From contig JAYVIR010000013.1 of NCBI GenBank assembly GCA_043770095.1, positions 1 through 64,000 of the forward strand: a DNA stretch of 64,000 nucleotides, in the 5' to 3' direction. The notes beneath the pieces were generated by a model that ran no database searches, was not told the DNA's origin, and was given only the letters and a program-made list of their open reading frames with translations. This document shows, one piece after another, positions 16,265-25,556 of this stretch (its first letter is position 1; every line of letters begins with the position of its first letter). The position numbers and the translations under genes are program-made. Origin of the DNA: JBGSUZ01 sp043770095. Its GTDB lineage: Bacteria > Bacillota > Clostridia > Peptostreptococcales > Acidaminobacteraceae.

Positions 16265-17134
16265 ATGGAAATTAGAAATTACATTACGTTTAATGCTGTT
16301 GTTGAAGAAGATGGATTTACCAAAGCGGCTCATCGCCTTAACTATGGACAGTCCACCATCACCCTTCACATCAAGGAACTCGAAATGCATTACAATCAAT
16401 TACTTTTCGACAGAATCAGCAAAAAAATTTTTATTACTACTTTTGGTAAGAATCTTTATGAAATGACAAAGCCCCTCATTGAACATTATCAAAACGTCCT
16501 TTCCATAAATGAACATCACAGCCTCAATCAAGTTCTTCGGGTAGGCGTATTTGAATCGCTATTACATTATCGCATTCAAGACCTCATCCAAGTTTACAAA
16601 GAGAAATATCCGCATGTCGATTTGGTCATTAGGCACGGGACGTGCACTGAACTTCGCGACATGGTACGCACAGGGCAATTGGACTTAACTTTTCAGATTG
16701 AGCCTTTAATGGATTTTATCGATTTAAAGAGTGAAGTTTTGACACAAGAGCTTTTTTCTCTTATTTTTCCAAAGGGAAAAGGACTTGAACTAATGGCCGA
16801 TAAAAATCAAACAGTCTATTTGACTGAAAAAGAATGCTCTTATCGTGGGGCTTTTGAGCAATTATTAGATCAGAAGGGCATTGTCAAACATCGGTATATG
16901 GAAACAGGTTCCGTTGAAGTAATCAAACAATATGTGGCGTGTGGGCTTGGTTATTCTTTCGTTCCCAGTGTAACGCTTAGAGACGCAGGAACGCTTGAAC
17001 GACTTGAATGCATTTCATATGAACTCGACACGCCAATGTACACCCAAATTCTATATCACAAAGACAAATGCGCCTTCCCGGCTATGGAAGATTTCTTGAT
17101 CCTCCTTAGAACTTATGCAAAAAATTGGTATTAG
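16265..17134 (+). CDS. LysR-family transcriptional regulator
   Basis: A 289-residue LysR protein. The N-terminal winged helix reads YITFNAVVEEDGFTKAAHRLNYGQSTITLHIKELE in pattern form (AAHRL, QSTITLHIKELE), and a substrate-binding-protein-like effector domain follows (LRVGVFESLL, GTCTELRDMVRTGQLDL). The late YVACGLGYSFVPS is the common effector-domain end. Divergent from the APC permease gene, which is its probable target. Start has GGGAGA upstream. Confidence 0.88.
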   Translation: MEIRNYITFNAVVEEDGFTKAAHRLNYGQSTITLHIKELEMHYNQLLFDRISKKIFITTFGKNLYEMTKPLIEHYQNVLSINEHHSLNQVLRVGVFESLLHYRIQDLIQVYKEKYPHVDLVIRHGTCTELRDMVRTGQLDLTFQIEPLMDFIDLKSEVLTQELFSLIFPKGKGLELMADKNQTVYLTEKECSYRGAFEQLLDQKGIVKHRYMETGSVEVIKQYVACGLGYSFVPSVTLRDAGTLERLECISYELDTPMYTQILYHKDKCAFPAMEDFLILLRTYAKNWY

Positions 17135-17261
17135 AGGTTAATCTCGCACTTTTCTTCCATCAAATTCTCTCATTGACTTGCTCTCATTGACTTCGTTGCT
17201 TAAATTAAAAGTCACGGGGTAATAATAAAGAAAAGCGCTGATGCTTTGCGAGGTGAATCCT

Positions 17262-18527
17262 ATGGAGAATACCACACTAAAAGAAATCATGTCTTCCTTT
17301 ATTCAATCTATTGATATCATGAATTTTTTGCTTAAAACCCATCATCGACGTGTCGCAGTTACCGCTTACCACATTGGTCTATCCTGCAATTTGCCTGATG
17401 AAAGGCTAAAACAGTTGGTACTCGCCGCATCACTTCACGACATAGGGGCTTTGAGCATTATAGAACGCAATCAGATCATTCAGATGGATATACAAGATCC
17501 TCATCCACATGCCATTTTGGGAGCGGCTATGCTTTCTTCATTTCGATATTTTAATGACATATCCAAAATCATTCGCTATCACCATGCTTATTGGAACAAC
17601 GGTATTAGTGCTTCCAAATCAGAAGACATTCTATTTGAGTCCTATATACTCCATTTATCAGATCGCATCGAAATTCTTATTGACCACGAAATCGGATTAC
17701 TCGACCAAATTGATGTCATTAGAGATCAAATCATCAATCTAAAAGGCTCCATATTCCACCCCGAAGTCGTAAAAGCCTTTATTAAAATTTCCAATGTCGA
17801 TCAATTCTGGTTAGACATTGATAATCTCCCAATGAGTGATTTGCTTGATAAAGTATTTGTTGAAGAAGATCCAATTCCTTTAACACTAGATTTATTAGAA
17901 GATTTTACTTATACCATCTCTCGAATTGTTGACTTTAGAAGTGCTTTTACCGCAACGCATTCTTATGGCGTCGGCATGATTGCTTTTGAAATCGGAAAAT
18001 TATATGGCATGGATATTGAAAAATGCCGTATGCTTCGAGTCGCCGGCTATCTTCATGACATTGGCAAAATTGCCATCCCTACTGAGATATTGGATAAGAA
18101 CATCAAGTTGAATCAATCAGAGTATAATCTCATGAAATCTCACCCCTATTACACTAACCTCATCCTTAAAAACATCAAAGGACTTGAAAATATTAGCAAT
18201 TGGGCATCTATGCATCATGAAAAGCATGATGGTTCTGGTTATCCATTTCACATCACCGAATCTATGATGAGCATCGAAATGGAAATTATTGCTTATGCAG
18301 ATGTTTTCACTGCACTCACCGAAGAACGTCCTTACCGCAAAGGAAAAGACAATGAGGTTGTTCTTCAAACAATCCGAGACAACTTTGTGCCACAGCTTGG
18401 AGAAACCATTTACCGTATTATAGAACTACACATAGATGAACTAAATGAGGTACGCTATTTGGCCCGTACCAAGGCATTAAAAGAATATCAACACGCTACT
18501 TTTGAAGTAAAAGTAGGCTTAAAGTAA
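17262..18527 (+). CDS. Dual HD-domain (HD-GYP) putative c-di-GMP phosphodiesterase
   Basis: Two HD domains in 421 residues. The first (about 30-170) has ASLHDIG and a YHH motif. The second (about 230-400) is a full HD-GYP with YLHDIGKIAIP, the two-His HHEKHDGSGYP and YADVFTALTEERPYR. HD-GYP enzymes hydrolyse c-di-GMP. No membrane or sensor domain is present, so the first HD may be the sensory or regulatory partner. Start chosen at ATG 17262 behind GAGGTGA (17250-17256); the ATG at 17241 has none. It is followed 29 bases later by a lipoprotein gene. Confidence 0.88.
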   Translation: MENTTLKEIMSSFIQSIDIMNFLLKTHHRRVAVTAYHIGLSCNLPDERLKQLVLAASLHDIGALSIIERNQIIQMDIQDPHPHAILGAAMLSSFRYFNDISKIIRYHHAYWNNGISASKSEDILFESYILHLSDRIEILIDHEIGLLDQIDVIRDQIINLKGSIFHPEVVKAFIKISNVDQFWLDIDNLPMSDLLDKVFVEEDPIPLTLDLLEDFTYTISRIVDFRSAFTATHSYGVGMIAFEIGKLYGMDIEKCRMLRVAGYLHDIGKIAIPTEILDKNIKLNQSEYNLMKSHPYYTNLILKNIKGLENISNWASMHHEKHDGSGYPFHITESMMSIEMEIIAYADVFTALTEERPYRKGKDNEVVLQTIRDNFVPQLGETIYRIIELHIDELNEVRYLARTKALKEYQHATFEVKVGLK

Positions 18528-18556
18528 CCTTATACTTTAACCTAAGGAGGATTATC

Positions 18557-19231
18557 ATGATCTTACAACTTTTAAAAAAGACACTTATTTGGAGTTTTTT
18601 AATACTCACAGTAAGCTTGGCAGTCGGATGTTCGAATACGGTTAAAACACCAACTGAAACTCCTCCAAATACAGACAACAATACAAGCAGCAATCCAGAC
18701 AGCAGTACAAACAGTAACACAAATGACACCACAACGAAAGTTCCAGTTGCAGATGCTCAAGAGTTGCTTTTGTTAGAAATCGAAGAAAATGCAAAAATAG
18801 GCAAAGTTATAAACTGTGAATTCATGGCCGGCGCAAATGTTTCGATGCAGGAAGTCGAATCCAGTTGGGGTAAGGCAGATGAGAGCAATTGGGTCGTCGA
18901 TGCCAAAGGTAATTATTCCACTTACAAAGAGCGACAAGTTGTTTTAGGCTCAAATAAAGGGGATGCCATTTTTGAAGTGCGTTCTTTTGATAGCCGGATC
19001 CATCAAATTTCTCGTAAAACGGTAGAATCTTATTTTGGAATACCTGATCACAGTGCAACCACGAAAGATGAAGACATTCTCGGTTATGTCATCAATGAGA
19101 ATTATAAACTTTTATTGGTTTTCAAACAGCCAACTACAGCGGGTGCAGAAGCCGTACTTGATCACTATTCTGTCTTTTATCCAAAGGGTACCCTCAATAA
19201 TATGGCAGACGATCCAGGGCGCGAATGGTAG
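18557..19231 (+). CDS. DUF4309 (YjgB-like) lipoprotein
   Basis: A 224-residue lipoprotein: signal peptide with AVGC lipobox, a Ser/Thr/Asn/Pro-rich linker to about residue 60, then a domain of the Bacillus YjgB/DUF4309 type (SSWGKADESN, VLGSNKGDAIFEVRSFD, DILGYVINENYKLLLVF). It is a surface-anchored protein of unknown role. Start ATG has AGGAGG upstream. It may be co-transcribed with the HD-GYP gene and ends at a bidirectional terminator. Confidence 0.75.
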   Translation: MILQLLKKTLIWSFLILTVSLAVGCSNTVKTPTETPPNTDNNTSSNPDSSTNSNTNDTTTKVPVADAQELLLLEIEENAKIGKVINCEFMAGANVSMQEVESSWGKADESNWVVDAKGNYSTYKERQVVLGSNKGDAIFEVRSFDSRIHQISRKTVESYFGIPDHSATTKDEDILGYVINENYKLLLVFKQPTTAGAEAVLDHYSVFYPKGTLNNMADDPGREW

Positions 19232-19252
19232 CAATAACGCATTTCAAATAAT

Positions 19253-19305
19253 AAAAAAAGCTGTCTCTAGCAGATGATTATCATCCGCCTAGTGACAGCT
19301 TTTTA
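19253..19305. terminator. Bidirectional terminator between convergent genes
   Basis: AAAAAGCTGTC pairs with GACAGCTTTTT, with an inner CTAG pairing and a small hairpin at the centre. T/A runs on both sides serve the plus-strand DUF4309 gene and the minus-strand DHH gene. Confidence 0.85.
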
Positions 19306-19312
19306 AGTTATA

Positions 19313-20221
19313 TTAGCCTTTTAACGCTTCTACAATTTCAGCAATTGCTTTGTCTGCATCCGCATAAAGTACTTGGCAAGTGCCAACCATTTTATGACCG
19401 CCGCCGCCATATGAATAAACCAATTTTCCAATATCTACAGTACAGCTTCTATTGAGAACACTGTATCCACAGGCGATGGAAACATTTTGTTTTTGCTTGC
19501 CATCTACAATCCAAACAGAAACATTTTGCTCAGGATAAAGACTGTAAATCATGAACCGATTACCCGCATAAATGGTGTCAACATTTCTTAAATCTGTGAC
19601 AATAACATTGCCATTTACCTTTGTATGATTAAACACCATCATTTTAAATTTATCAGACTGCTCATAGTAGAGTTCTACACGCTCTTTAACATCTTCTTGT
19701 TTGAGAATGTCTTCAATGGCATAATTTCTGCAATGGTTAATCAACTCTTCCATCAGTTGATAATTGCTAATTTTAAAATCTCTAAATCGGCCTAAACCCG
19801 TTCTCGGATCGGTAATAAAACCAAGGAGAATCCACCCTTTAGGATTAAGAATCTCATCCTTTGCCAATTGACCCGAATCAACCTTATCTACCGCTTCGAT
19901 CATGTCATGGTACAGCGGGAATTTTTCTGCGCCGCCATAATACTCAAAAATAATTCTTGCAGCTGAAGGCGCCAATCGACTTTCGCCTTTTTTCTCTGTG
20001 CTCCAGCCAACTCGATCATTCTCAGTTGCATGGTGGTCAAACCAAAGGCCGCAACCTTCAACATAAGGCACATTGGCTAAAACGTCATTTTCAGTTGTTT
20101 GGAAAATACCATCTTGAAGATCCTTTGGATGCACAAACACCCACTCATCAATGATGCCTGCTTCCTTTAAAAGCATGCCACAAATTAAACCGTCGAAGTC
20201 AGAACGCGTTACTAGTCTCAT
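19313..20221 (-). CDS. DHH-family phosphoesterase
   Basis: A 302-residue enzyme with SDFDG at 7-11 (first metal-binding motif), FDHH at 61-64 (the DHH signature) and a C-terminal GGGGHKMVG (about 273-281), the substrate-binding motif of DHHA1-type domains. Such enzymes act on nanoRNA, cyclic dinucleotides or short polyphosphate. DHH proteins of this layout without a sensory domain are often annotated exopolyphosphatase-related. Which substrate is used cannot be told. Given the many c-di-GMP genes nearby, hydrolysis of pGpG or cyclic dinucleotides is a possibility. Confidence 0.85.
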   Translation of the reverse strand: MRLVTRSDFDGLICGMLLKEAGIIDEWVFVHPKDLQDGIFQTTENDVLANVPYVEGCGLWFDHHATENDRVGWSTEKKGESRLAPSAARIIFEYYGGAEKFPLYHDMIEAVDKVDSGQLAKDEILNPKGWILLGFITDPRTGLGRFRDFKISNYQLMEELINHCRNYAIEDILKQEDVKERVELYYEQSDKFKMMVFNHTKVNGNVIVTDLRNVDTIYAGNRFMIYSLYPEQNVSVWIVDGKQKQNVSIACGYSVLNRSCTVDIGKLVYSYGGGGHKMVGTCQVLYADADKAIAEIVEALKG

Positions 20222-20332
20222 ATGGGTACCTTCCCTTCATCCATGAATTTAATTGATTATACTGTTGGTATTTACCCGTTTTAATGATTTTTAATCATCT
20301 TTTAAAAGGTGGCTCTTAATAAAAAAGCCTCA

Positions 20333-22219
20333 CTACTTCATTCTATAATACTGCCAGTCAACGTATTGGCTAAGAAGCTCAGAAGCTTTTGAGTTTGGTG
20401 TCAATTGACTTGTATATTGACCTTCAACTTTAAATTCAGAGCGACCAAATACAGGCAGCGTCTTTCTCATTTCATTTAAATAATGGGTATATGGCGTCAC
20501 ATCACCTTCACCGATTAAATCAAAGACAAGTGCGCTTAGATAGGACGCATTCATTTCCATCGGCTGAACTGAATCGATATTTGAAAGAGCCATTGTTTTT
20601 TTAGCTTCACTGTTGCCCCATATGAAAAAAGGGGTCTTATGTGCGTTTAATCGCTGCTGAATATCTCCATTTGGCGATAAATTAAACCCTAGCTCTTTAT
20701 ACACCAAATAGTCATCTCCCATATAGGGCAAATGGTCACCAAAGTAAACCACGACAACAGGTTCATTAACCGAATCAAAATATTTGATCATTCTTTCAAG
20801 CTCATGGTCTGCATCTTTTAAGCCAATCAAATAATTGGATAAAATGGTTTTACCAGTAGGCGAAAGTTTTTTATTTGTTTTAAAGGCGACTGGCTTCTCC
20901 GTATAATGATTGGATTCATCGTAAGGGCCGTGATTTTGAATGGTCACGCAGAATTCAAAAAGGGGCGCGTCGCTGTTACTTGTGTGCGTTTCAAAGGTCT
21001 CAATTACCTTGTCAATTGTTGCCGACTCCGCAATATAGGTTCTCTTTTTAACTTGTTCAAAATCTTCTATAAAGTGTGCTTCATCAAAGCCTAAATAATT
21101 ATACACATTGCGCCTATTATAGAACCAACTATGTCCCGGATGCATGCCAACCGTCTTATAACCTAATGATTCAAATGCTTTGGGGACGGATTCTATGTCT
21201 TTGCGAATTACTTTAAAGGCAGTGGTATTGCTTTTGTTGATTAAAAGATTTGAACCTCCAGTAAGTGCTTCAAATTCTGTATTTGCCGTCCCACCCCCAT
21301 ATGAAGGTACGACAATATGACCGCTGACTATTGCTTCTTTCGAAATCATTTTATTGTAAAATTTCAAAGGATTTTGCCCTTTATTAAATTTTATATCGGT
21401 TTCATTGGTAAAATCAGAAAAGGCTTCACCCATGACCATAATCACATGGGGTTTAATCGCATCTGAACGTGTGCCGCTTAAATCTGAATTTTGAGTATTT
21501 TGCCGTGCTAAACTATTTTCTTCAATCCACTTTTCAACAGCTTTCTTTTCGTAGCCTTCAGGCTTTTCAATTACAAAGGCAGATAAATTGTATAAAAAGC
21601 AATAGATAAAACCTTTGCTGCTAAAATGATTGGTGGTATTATAGATGTTCCCGATTACAGGTAGTTTGTCATAAACATCTGACGAAGCGTATATTTTTTC
21701 ATTTGAAACATTAATCGCTAATAAACAAATTGCAATGCCTGTAATTCTCAGCGTCAGATTCGGTTTCTTTTTTCTGTGTCGATAACCCAGATAAAATTGT
21801 ATGGCAACCAAGGTTACGATTAGGGTGATCAGGCCAATCGATATCGAAAAGCCGCCTTCTGTCACCATATTTTTTGCCTCCTTGCCCAATTTTAAATCCA
21901 TTGGCACAAAAGGGTCATTTCGATATAGAATTTTATAACGATTCACGATGGATAGGATCAGAAACAATGCTGTGCCAATGCCTGTGCCCAACCATAGGTT
22001 TCCAAAAAGAAAATAAAAAAATAGCATCACCACTAAAACAGGAAGCCAATTGTAGATGAACATCATCTGACTTTGGTTTTGATCCATTATTTTTACGATA
22101 TGATTAATGCCATTGGGCTGAAGATTGAACGTTATCAATGTTACAAATGCTGCCATTACAAACACGGTCATTAGTCTAATCCATAATTTTAATTTAGTAC
22201 CTTCTTGTTTTAAACGCAT
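20333..22219 (-). CDS. LTA synthase-like sulfatase-family membrane protein
   Basis: About five N-terminal membrane helices, then an extracellular sulfatase-fold domain. The Thr nucleophile region is GGGTANTEFEALTGG, metal-binding residues lie in VMGEAFSDF and FGDHLPYMGDD, and a late PFFIWGNSE follows. These match the LtaS/YqgS glycerol-phosphate transferase family. Lipoteichoic acid or a related glycerolphosphate polymer is the probable product. Start: an in-frame ATG at 22294 would overlap the dus gene by 47 bases; ATG 22219 or 22234 is more natural, although neither has ideal spacing to a ribosome binding site. It follows dus on the same strand. Confidence 0.85.
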   Translation of the reverse strand: MRLKQEGTKLKLWIRLMTVFVMAAFVTLITFNLQPNGINHIVKIMDQNQSQMMFIYNWLPVLVVMLFFYFLFGNLWLGTGIGTALFLILSIVNRYKILYRNDPFVPMDLKLGKEAKNMVTEGGFSISIGLITLIVTLVAIQFYLGYRHRKKKPNLTLRITGIAICLLAINVSNEKIYASSDVYDKLPVIGNIYNTTNHFSSKGFIYCFLYNLSAFVIEKPEGYEKKAVEKWIEENSLARQNTQNSDLSGTRSDAIKPHVIMVMGEAFSDFTNETDIKFNKGQNPLKFYNKMISKEAIVSGHIVVPSYGGGTANTEFEALTGGSNLLINKSNTTAFKVIRKDIESVPKAFESLGYKTVGMHPGHSWFYNRRNVYNYLGFDEAHFIEDFEQVKKRTYIAESATIDKVIETFETHTSNSDAPLFEFCVTIQNHGPYDESNHYTEKPVAFKTNKKLSPTGKTILSNYLIGLKDADHELERMIKYFDSVNEPVVVVYFGDHLPYMGDDYLVYKELGFNLSPNGDIQQRLNAHKTPFFIWGNSEAKKTMALSNIDSVQPMEMNASYLSALVFDLIGEGDVTPYTHYLNEMRKTLPVFGRSEFKVEGQYTSQLTPNSKASELLSQYVDWQYYRMK

Positions 22220-22247
22220 ACTCCCAATTTCCATCCTTTTATATTTA

Positions 22248-23186
22248 TTACAACAGCTCTTCCAAGCAAAACAACTTTTCAACTGGCACTTCATAATCCT
22301 TGAAGCACTCTGCTTTCTTAATTTGGCTCATATAAGTTTCGGAATTTGCAAACATTTTAATCATATAGAACCATAATTCTTTCATTCTAAAAAGAACTCG
22401 TCTCTCATCACAAAGATCGTCTTTATACACTTGGTAAAGATCATCATGAAAGGCACGCATGCGCTGTTTGTCCATGATATTTTGATCCTTAATCGATCCG
22501 ATTAACCCGCCATTTCTGAGCAGTCCCCTGCCTAGCATGACCCTATCCACTTCTGGAAATGCTTTAGAAAATACCTCATAATCTTTTGGCGAAAAAAGAT
22601 CGCCATTGTAGCATATAGGCATCTTTGCGACCTCGAACGCTTCTCTAAAGGCGTCCATATTAGGTGTATTGCCATAATAGTCCTTCTGAACTCTCGGATG
22701 GATAATCAGCTCTGTCATCGGATACTGATTGAAAATTGCCATCAGTTCGTAAAATTCGTCTGGATGCGTCTTTCCTAATCTGGTTTTAATGGAAATACCC
22801 GTCACTTGCTTCGTAAAAATTTCCTCTAATAGCCCATTTAGTTCCTCTTTAAAGGCCAATAGTCCAGAACCCCTCTTCTTGGATACAACTGTCTCGGCAG
22901 GGCAACCTAAATTAATGTTAATTTCGTTATAGCCTAAATCCTTTATTTTTCTTGATGTATGAATAAAATCCTTAGCACTGTTGGTCAGTATTTGTGGTAC
23001 CAACTCTATGCCCTGATTGTTTTCTGCCAATAGATCAAGCCTATCTTTTGTCTTTAAACCTTTGCACTGATCCGCAAAAATAAAAGGCGCAAAGTATTTG
23101 TCTATTGTTTCTCCAAAATGACGATGAAAAGTGTTTCTATATAAATATCCCGTAACGCCTTCCATAGGCGCAAAATAAAATTTCAT
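22248..23186 (-). CDS. tRNA-dihydrouridine synthase family protein
   Basis: A 312-residue flavoprotein. FAPMEGVTGYLYR opens the TIM barrel, NLGCPAETVVSKKRGSGLL carries the catalytic Cys, and NGDLFSPKDYE and MLGRGLL are the FMN-phosphate regions. It reduces uridines in tRNA to dihydrouridine. Divergence from the housekeeping Dus pattern (KRGSG for KKGAGA) suggests a paralogous subgroup. GGAGGC precedes the ATG. The next gene downstream is the LTA synthase-like gene, almost adjacent. Confidence 0.88.
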   Translation of the reverse strand: MKFYFAPMEGVTGYLYRNTFHRHFGETIDKYFAPFIFADQCKGLKTKDRLDLLAENNQGIELVPQILTNSAKDFIHTSRKIKDLGYNEININLGCPAETVVSKKRGSGLLAFKEELNGLLEEIFTKQVTGISIKTRLGKTHPDEFYELMAIFNQYPMTELIIHPRVQKDYYGNTPNMDAFREAFEVAKMPICYNGDLFSPKDYEVFSKAFPEVDRVMLGRGLLRNGGLIGSIKDQNIMDKQRMRAFHDDLYQVYKDDLCDERRVLFRMKELWFYMIKMFANSETYMSQIKKAECFKDYEVPVEKLFCLEELL

Positions 23187-23365
23187 GCTTCAATGCCTCC
23201 GTATTCACTCACATTTATAACCACAATTTTTAGTTTACCATAGTTCAATGCTTAATGAACCGATCAACAGAGTATTTTGCAAAAAAACATGATATAATCA
23301 GATGTTGATCAATCGTTACTAACACGTGGCAATCATCATTGCCCATTCATACAAAGGAAGATTCC

Positions 23366-23965
23366 ATGAATAATATAAATACACTCATCACAAGAATTGA
23401 GCAAAGCGAAGGCTTAGTGAACGTAAAAGACCTCCTACGAGAAGGTTTTTCAAAAGCGCTGATCGATCAGTCAATCGATGAAGGCCATTACCACCGACTG
23501 ACTTCATGGATTTACTTAACACCAGAAGCTGCTGAAGATAAAATGTTTCTGATTCGAGTCTTTAGCAATAACGCCATATTTTCGCACGAAACCGCCCTTT
23601 CTTTTCATGGTTTATCGGACAGCAAAATGCGCACATACGTTGTTACAGCCCCTAACGGCTACGGCTCAATCCACTTGAAAACGATTGGCGTAAAGGTTCA
23701 TTTCATGAAACACGACCTTTATAAATTGGGAATCATTGAAGCAAAAACGCCCTATGGCAGATCCATTCAACTCTACAATGTTGAAAGAACCCTCTGCGAT
23801 ATTCTTCGAAACAACAACGACATAGTACCAGAGGTTCTCGAGGAAGCACTTGTTCGCTACGCCGCTCGAGAAGACAAGAATCTTGACTTGCTCGCGTCTT
23901 ATGCGAAGCAATTTCGTATTGAAGGCTTGCTGAAAAGTTACAATGCGCTGTTGGGATATGAATAA
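23366..23965 (+). CDS. AbiEi-like (type IV antitoxin-type) winged-helix protein, orphan
   Basis: A 199-residue protein with the AbiEi layout: an N-terminal HTH (GLVNVKDLLREGFSKALIDQSI and YHRLTSWIYLTPEAAED), then FSHETALSFHGLSD and the nuclease-like core with VERTLCDILR. AbiEi represses an AbiE operon and neutralises the AbiEii nucleotidyltransferase toxin. No toxin gene follows; the next gene is convergent after a terminator. Many such orphans are probably repressors or relics. Start ATG 23366 is behind AAAGGAAG. Confidence 0.75.
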   Translation: MNNINTLITRIEQSEGLVNVKDLLREGFSKALIDQSIDEGHYHRLTSWIYLTPEAAEDKMFLIRVFSNNAIFSHETALSFHGLSDSKMRTYVVTAPNGYGSIHLKTIGVKVHFMKHDLYKLGIIEAKTPYGRSIQLYNVERTLCDILRNNNDIVPEVLEEALVRYAAREDKNLDLLASYAKQFRIEGLLKSYNALLGYE

Positions 23966-23987
23966 GCGCTAACTAGACTCCAAAAAT

Positions 23988-24037
23988 AAACCACCCAATA
24001 AAACAGACTTTTTTTCGTCTCATTTATTGGGTGGTTT
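23988..24037. terminator. Bidirectional terminator
   Basis: AAACCACCCAATAAA (23988-24002) pairs with 24023-24037, with an inner AGAC/GTCT pairing around a T run. It separates the AbiEi-like gene from the convergent DUF438 gene. Confidence 0.85.
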
Positions 24038-24040
24038 TTA

Positions 24041-25303
24041 TCATTCTGATTCACTCATTAATCGCTTTTCGCCTTCTAATTCTTGAATGGGTTTAATGTC
24101 CTGAGTCATTTCCAAGGTACCTAAAAATTCTCCTGCGGCATTTCTAACAGCAAAGTAGCGAATATAAACAAATTTGCCACCCATCTTAATCCAAAAATCT
24201 TCGTGATCTTTCTTGCCACTTCTTAAATCCGCCACAATCTGTTCAACAACATGCACGCTCTTTGGCGGGTGACAATTCTTGACTTCACGTCCAATGATGG
24301 TTTTAGGTCGGTCAAAAATCCGTTCCTTTCCTTGTGTAAAGTACTTGACCCGTTCATCCGCTCCAACAAAGGTCATATCCAGCGGCAGGGTGTTTAGTAT
24401 GGCATTAATCTCTTCTGGCAGCAAACTGCCTGCATCAAATGGAATGCGCTCATTTAGTTGCACGACCGATTTGTCCGAAGACAATCCCGCTGCTGACGTC
24501 AAGTAAAGCAGTTTTTCTTCTTCTGTTGGCTGCCATGCTTCAACCCCATCTAGCAGTACAAACCCAATATCAAAACAACCCGCTTCTATGTCTACCCACT
24601 CCGCATAAGCAAACTTTTCGAGAACCATCGGCATCATGATTTCTTCTTCTTTAAAAATCATTTCTTGAACTTGGTTGACCAACTCATCGCCTAACTGTTT
24701 CACTTCTTTCAATTCTATGACCTCTTGTCCAAGTTGGATAATCAAGGTTTTAATCTTTCCTCGAATTTCATCGTCTACGCCCCACATGACCTGTGGCGGC
24801 GCAGTAATATCGTGTTTTTCCATGTAGGGGAATATCAGATGCTCTTTTTTGCTGTAATGTTTGTCAAGGATGAGTAGTTCCGTTAATGCCGCTTGAAGTC
24901 TGTCTTTATAATAGTCAGATCCAGTACCTTCATATTTGTCTAGAAAAGGTACAATGGACTGCTCTAACATCGTTTCGATTTTACGATTTTCCATTTTCAG
25001 TTTGTTTAAAGGGTGCCACTGACTCAACATAGCCATGCCTTTTCCGTCCTCGGCATGAATGTCTTTGATGGATCCTTTAAATACTGAAGCGTGCACGTCG
25101 CACAATTTTTGAATTTCTTCGACGGGCATGCCTTCATCGACTAGCGCCTGCTCCATAGCAGTAATTTCAATAGCTGAGATACTCTCGGTAAGTTCCTCAA
25201 ATTCCGCGCGAACCATTTCTATACTGACGCCCGCATGCAGTTTCTTGATAATGTTCTTTAATTTTTCTTGGCGCAGTGCACCATTGTTTATAAACTCACT
25301 CAT
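24041..25303 (-). CDS. DUF438 - hemerythrin - PAS protein
   Basis: Three domains in 420 residues: DUF438 (about 10-80), a hemerythrin HHE-type four-helix bundle (about 90-235, with HPLNKLKMENR, LLILDKHYSKKEHLIFPYME and EEEIMMPMV giving His/Glu di-iron ligands) and a PAS domain (about 290-405: LPLDMTFVGADERVKYFTQGKERIF). It looks like an O2/NO-sensing or iron-binding protein of anaerobes. The start lies 1 base after the stop of the DUF1858 gene, so translation is coupled. Third gene of the ric - DUF1858 - DUF438 group. Confidence 0.85.
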   Translation of the reverse strand: MSEFINNGALRQEKLKNIIKKLHAGVSIEMVRAEFEELTESISAIEITAMEQALVDEGMPVEEIQKLCDVHASVFKGSIKDIHAEDGKGMAMLSQWHPLNKLKMENRKIETMLEQSIVPFLDKYEGTGSDYYKDRLQAALTELLILDKHYSKKEHLIFPYMEKHDITAPPQVMWGVDDEIRGKIKTLIIQLGQEVIELKEVKQLGDELVNQVQEMIFKEEEIMMPMVLEKFAYAEWVDIEAGCFDIGFVLLDGVEAWQPTEEEKLLYLTSAAGLSSDKSVVQLNERIPFDAGSLLPEEINAILNTLPLDMTFVGADERVKYFTQGKERIFDRPKTIIGREVKNCHPPKSVHVVEQIVADLRSGKKDHEDFWIKMGGKFVYIRYFAVRNAAGEFLGTLEMTQDIKPIQELEGEKRLMSESE

Positions 25304-25304
25304 G

Positions 25305-25535
25305 TTAAACCTCCTCGTCTATTTCGAATCCCTCTGCCAGAAAGACCTCTCGAATCTTTTCGAGTCCGATGTTCTTCATTTTAGCCCCTTTGCTAATTGT
25401 CATAACTCGACCTACCGTCTGCAACATACCCGGTCTGGTTATGTCCGAAAATCCAAGCTGAACCATTATGTCCACCACTTCAGGGTAATCTACAGATAAT
25501 TTGTAGATGCTGTCATTGAGTGAAATGTGCTTCAT
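25305..25535 (-). CDS. DUF1858 domain small protein
   Basis: A 76-residue protein of the DUF1858 type (ISLNDSIYKLSVDYPEVVDIMVQLGF, then TRPGMLQTVGRVMTI), a small helical domain that is often found beside or fused to DUF438-hemerythrin proteins and Ric. It resembles the N-terminal ScdA half. GGAGAGG lies before the start. Likely part of one transcript with ric upstream and the DUF438 gene downstream. Confidence 0.8.
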   Translation of the reverse strand: MKHISLNDSIYKLSVDYPEVVDIMVQLGFSDITRPGMLQTVGRVMTISKGAKMKNIGLEKIREVFLAEGFEIDEEV

Positions 25536-25556
25536 GGCAACCTCTCCTTTTAAAAC

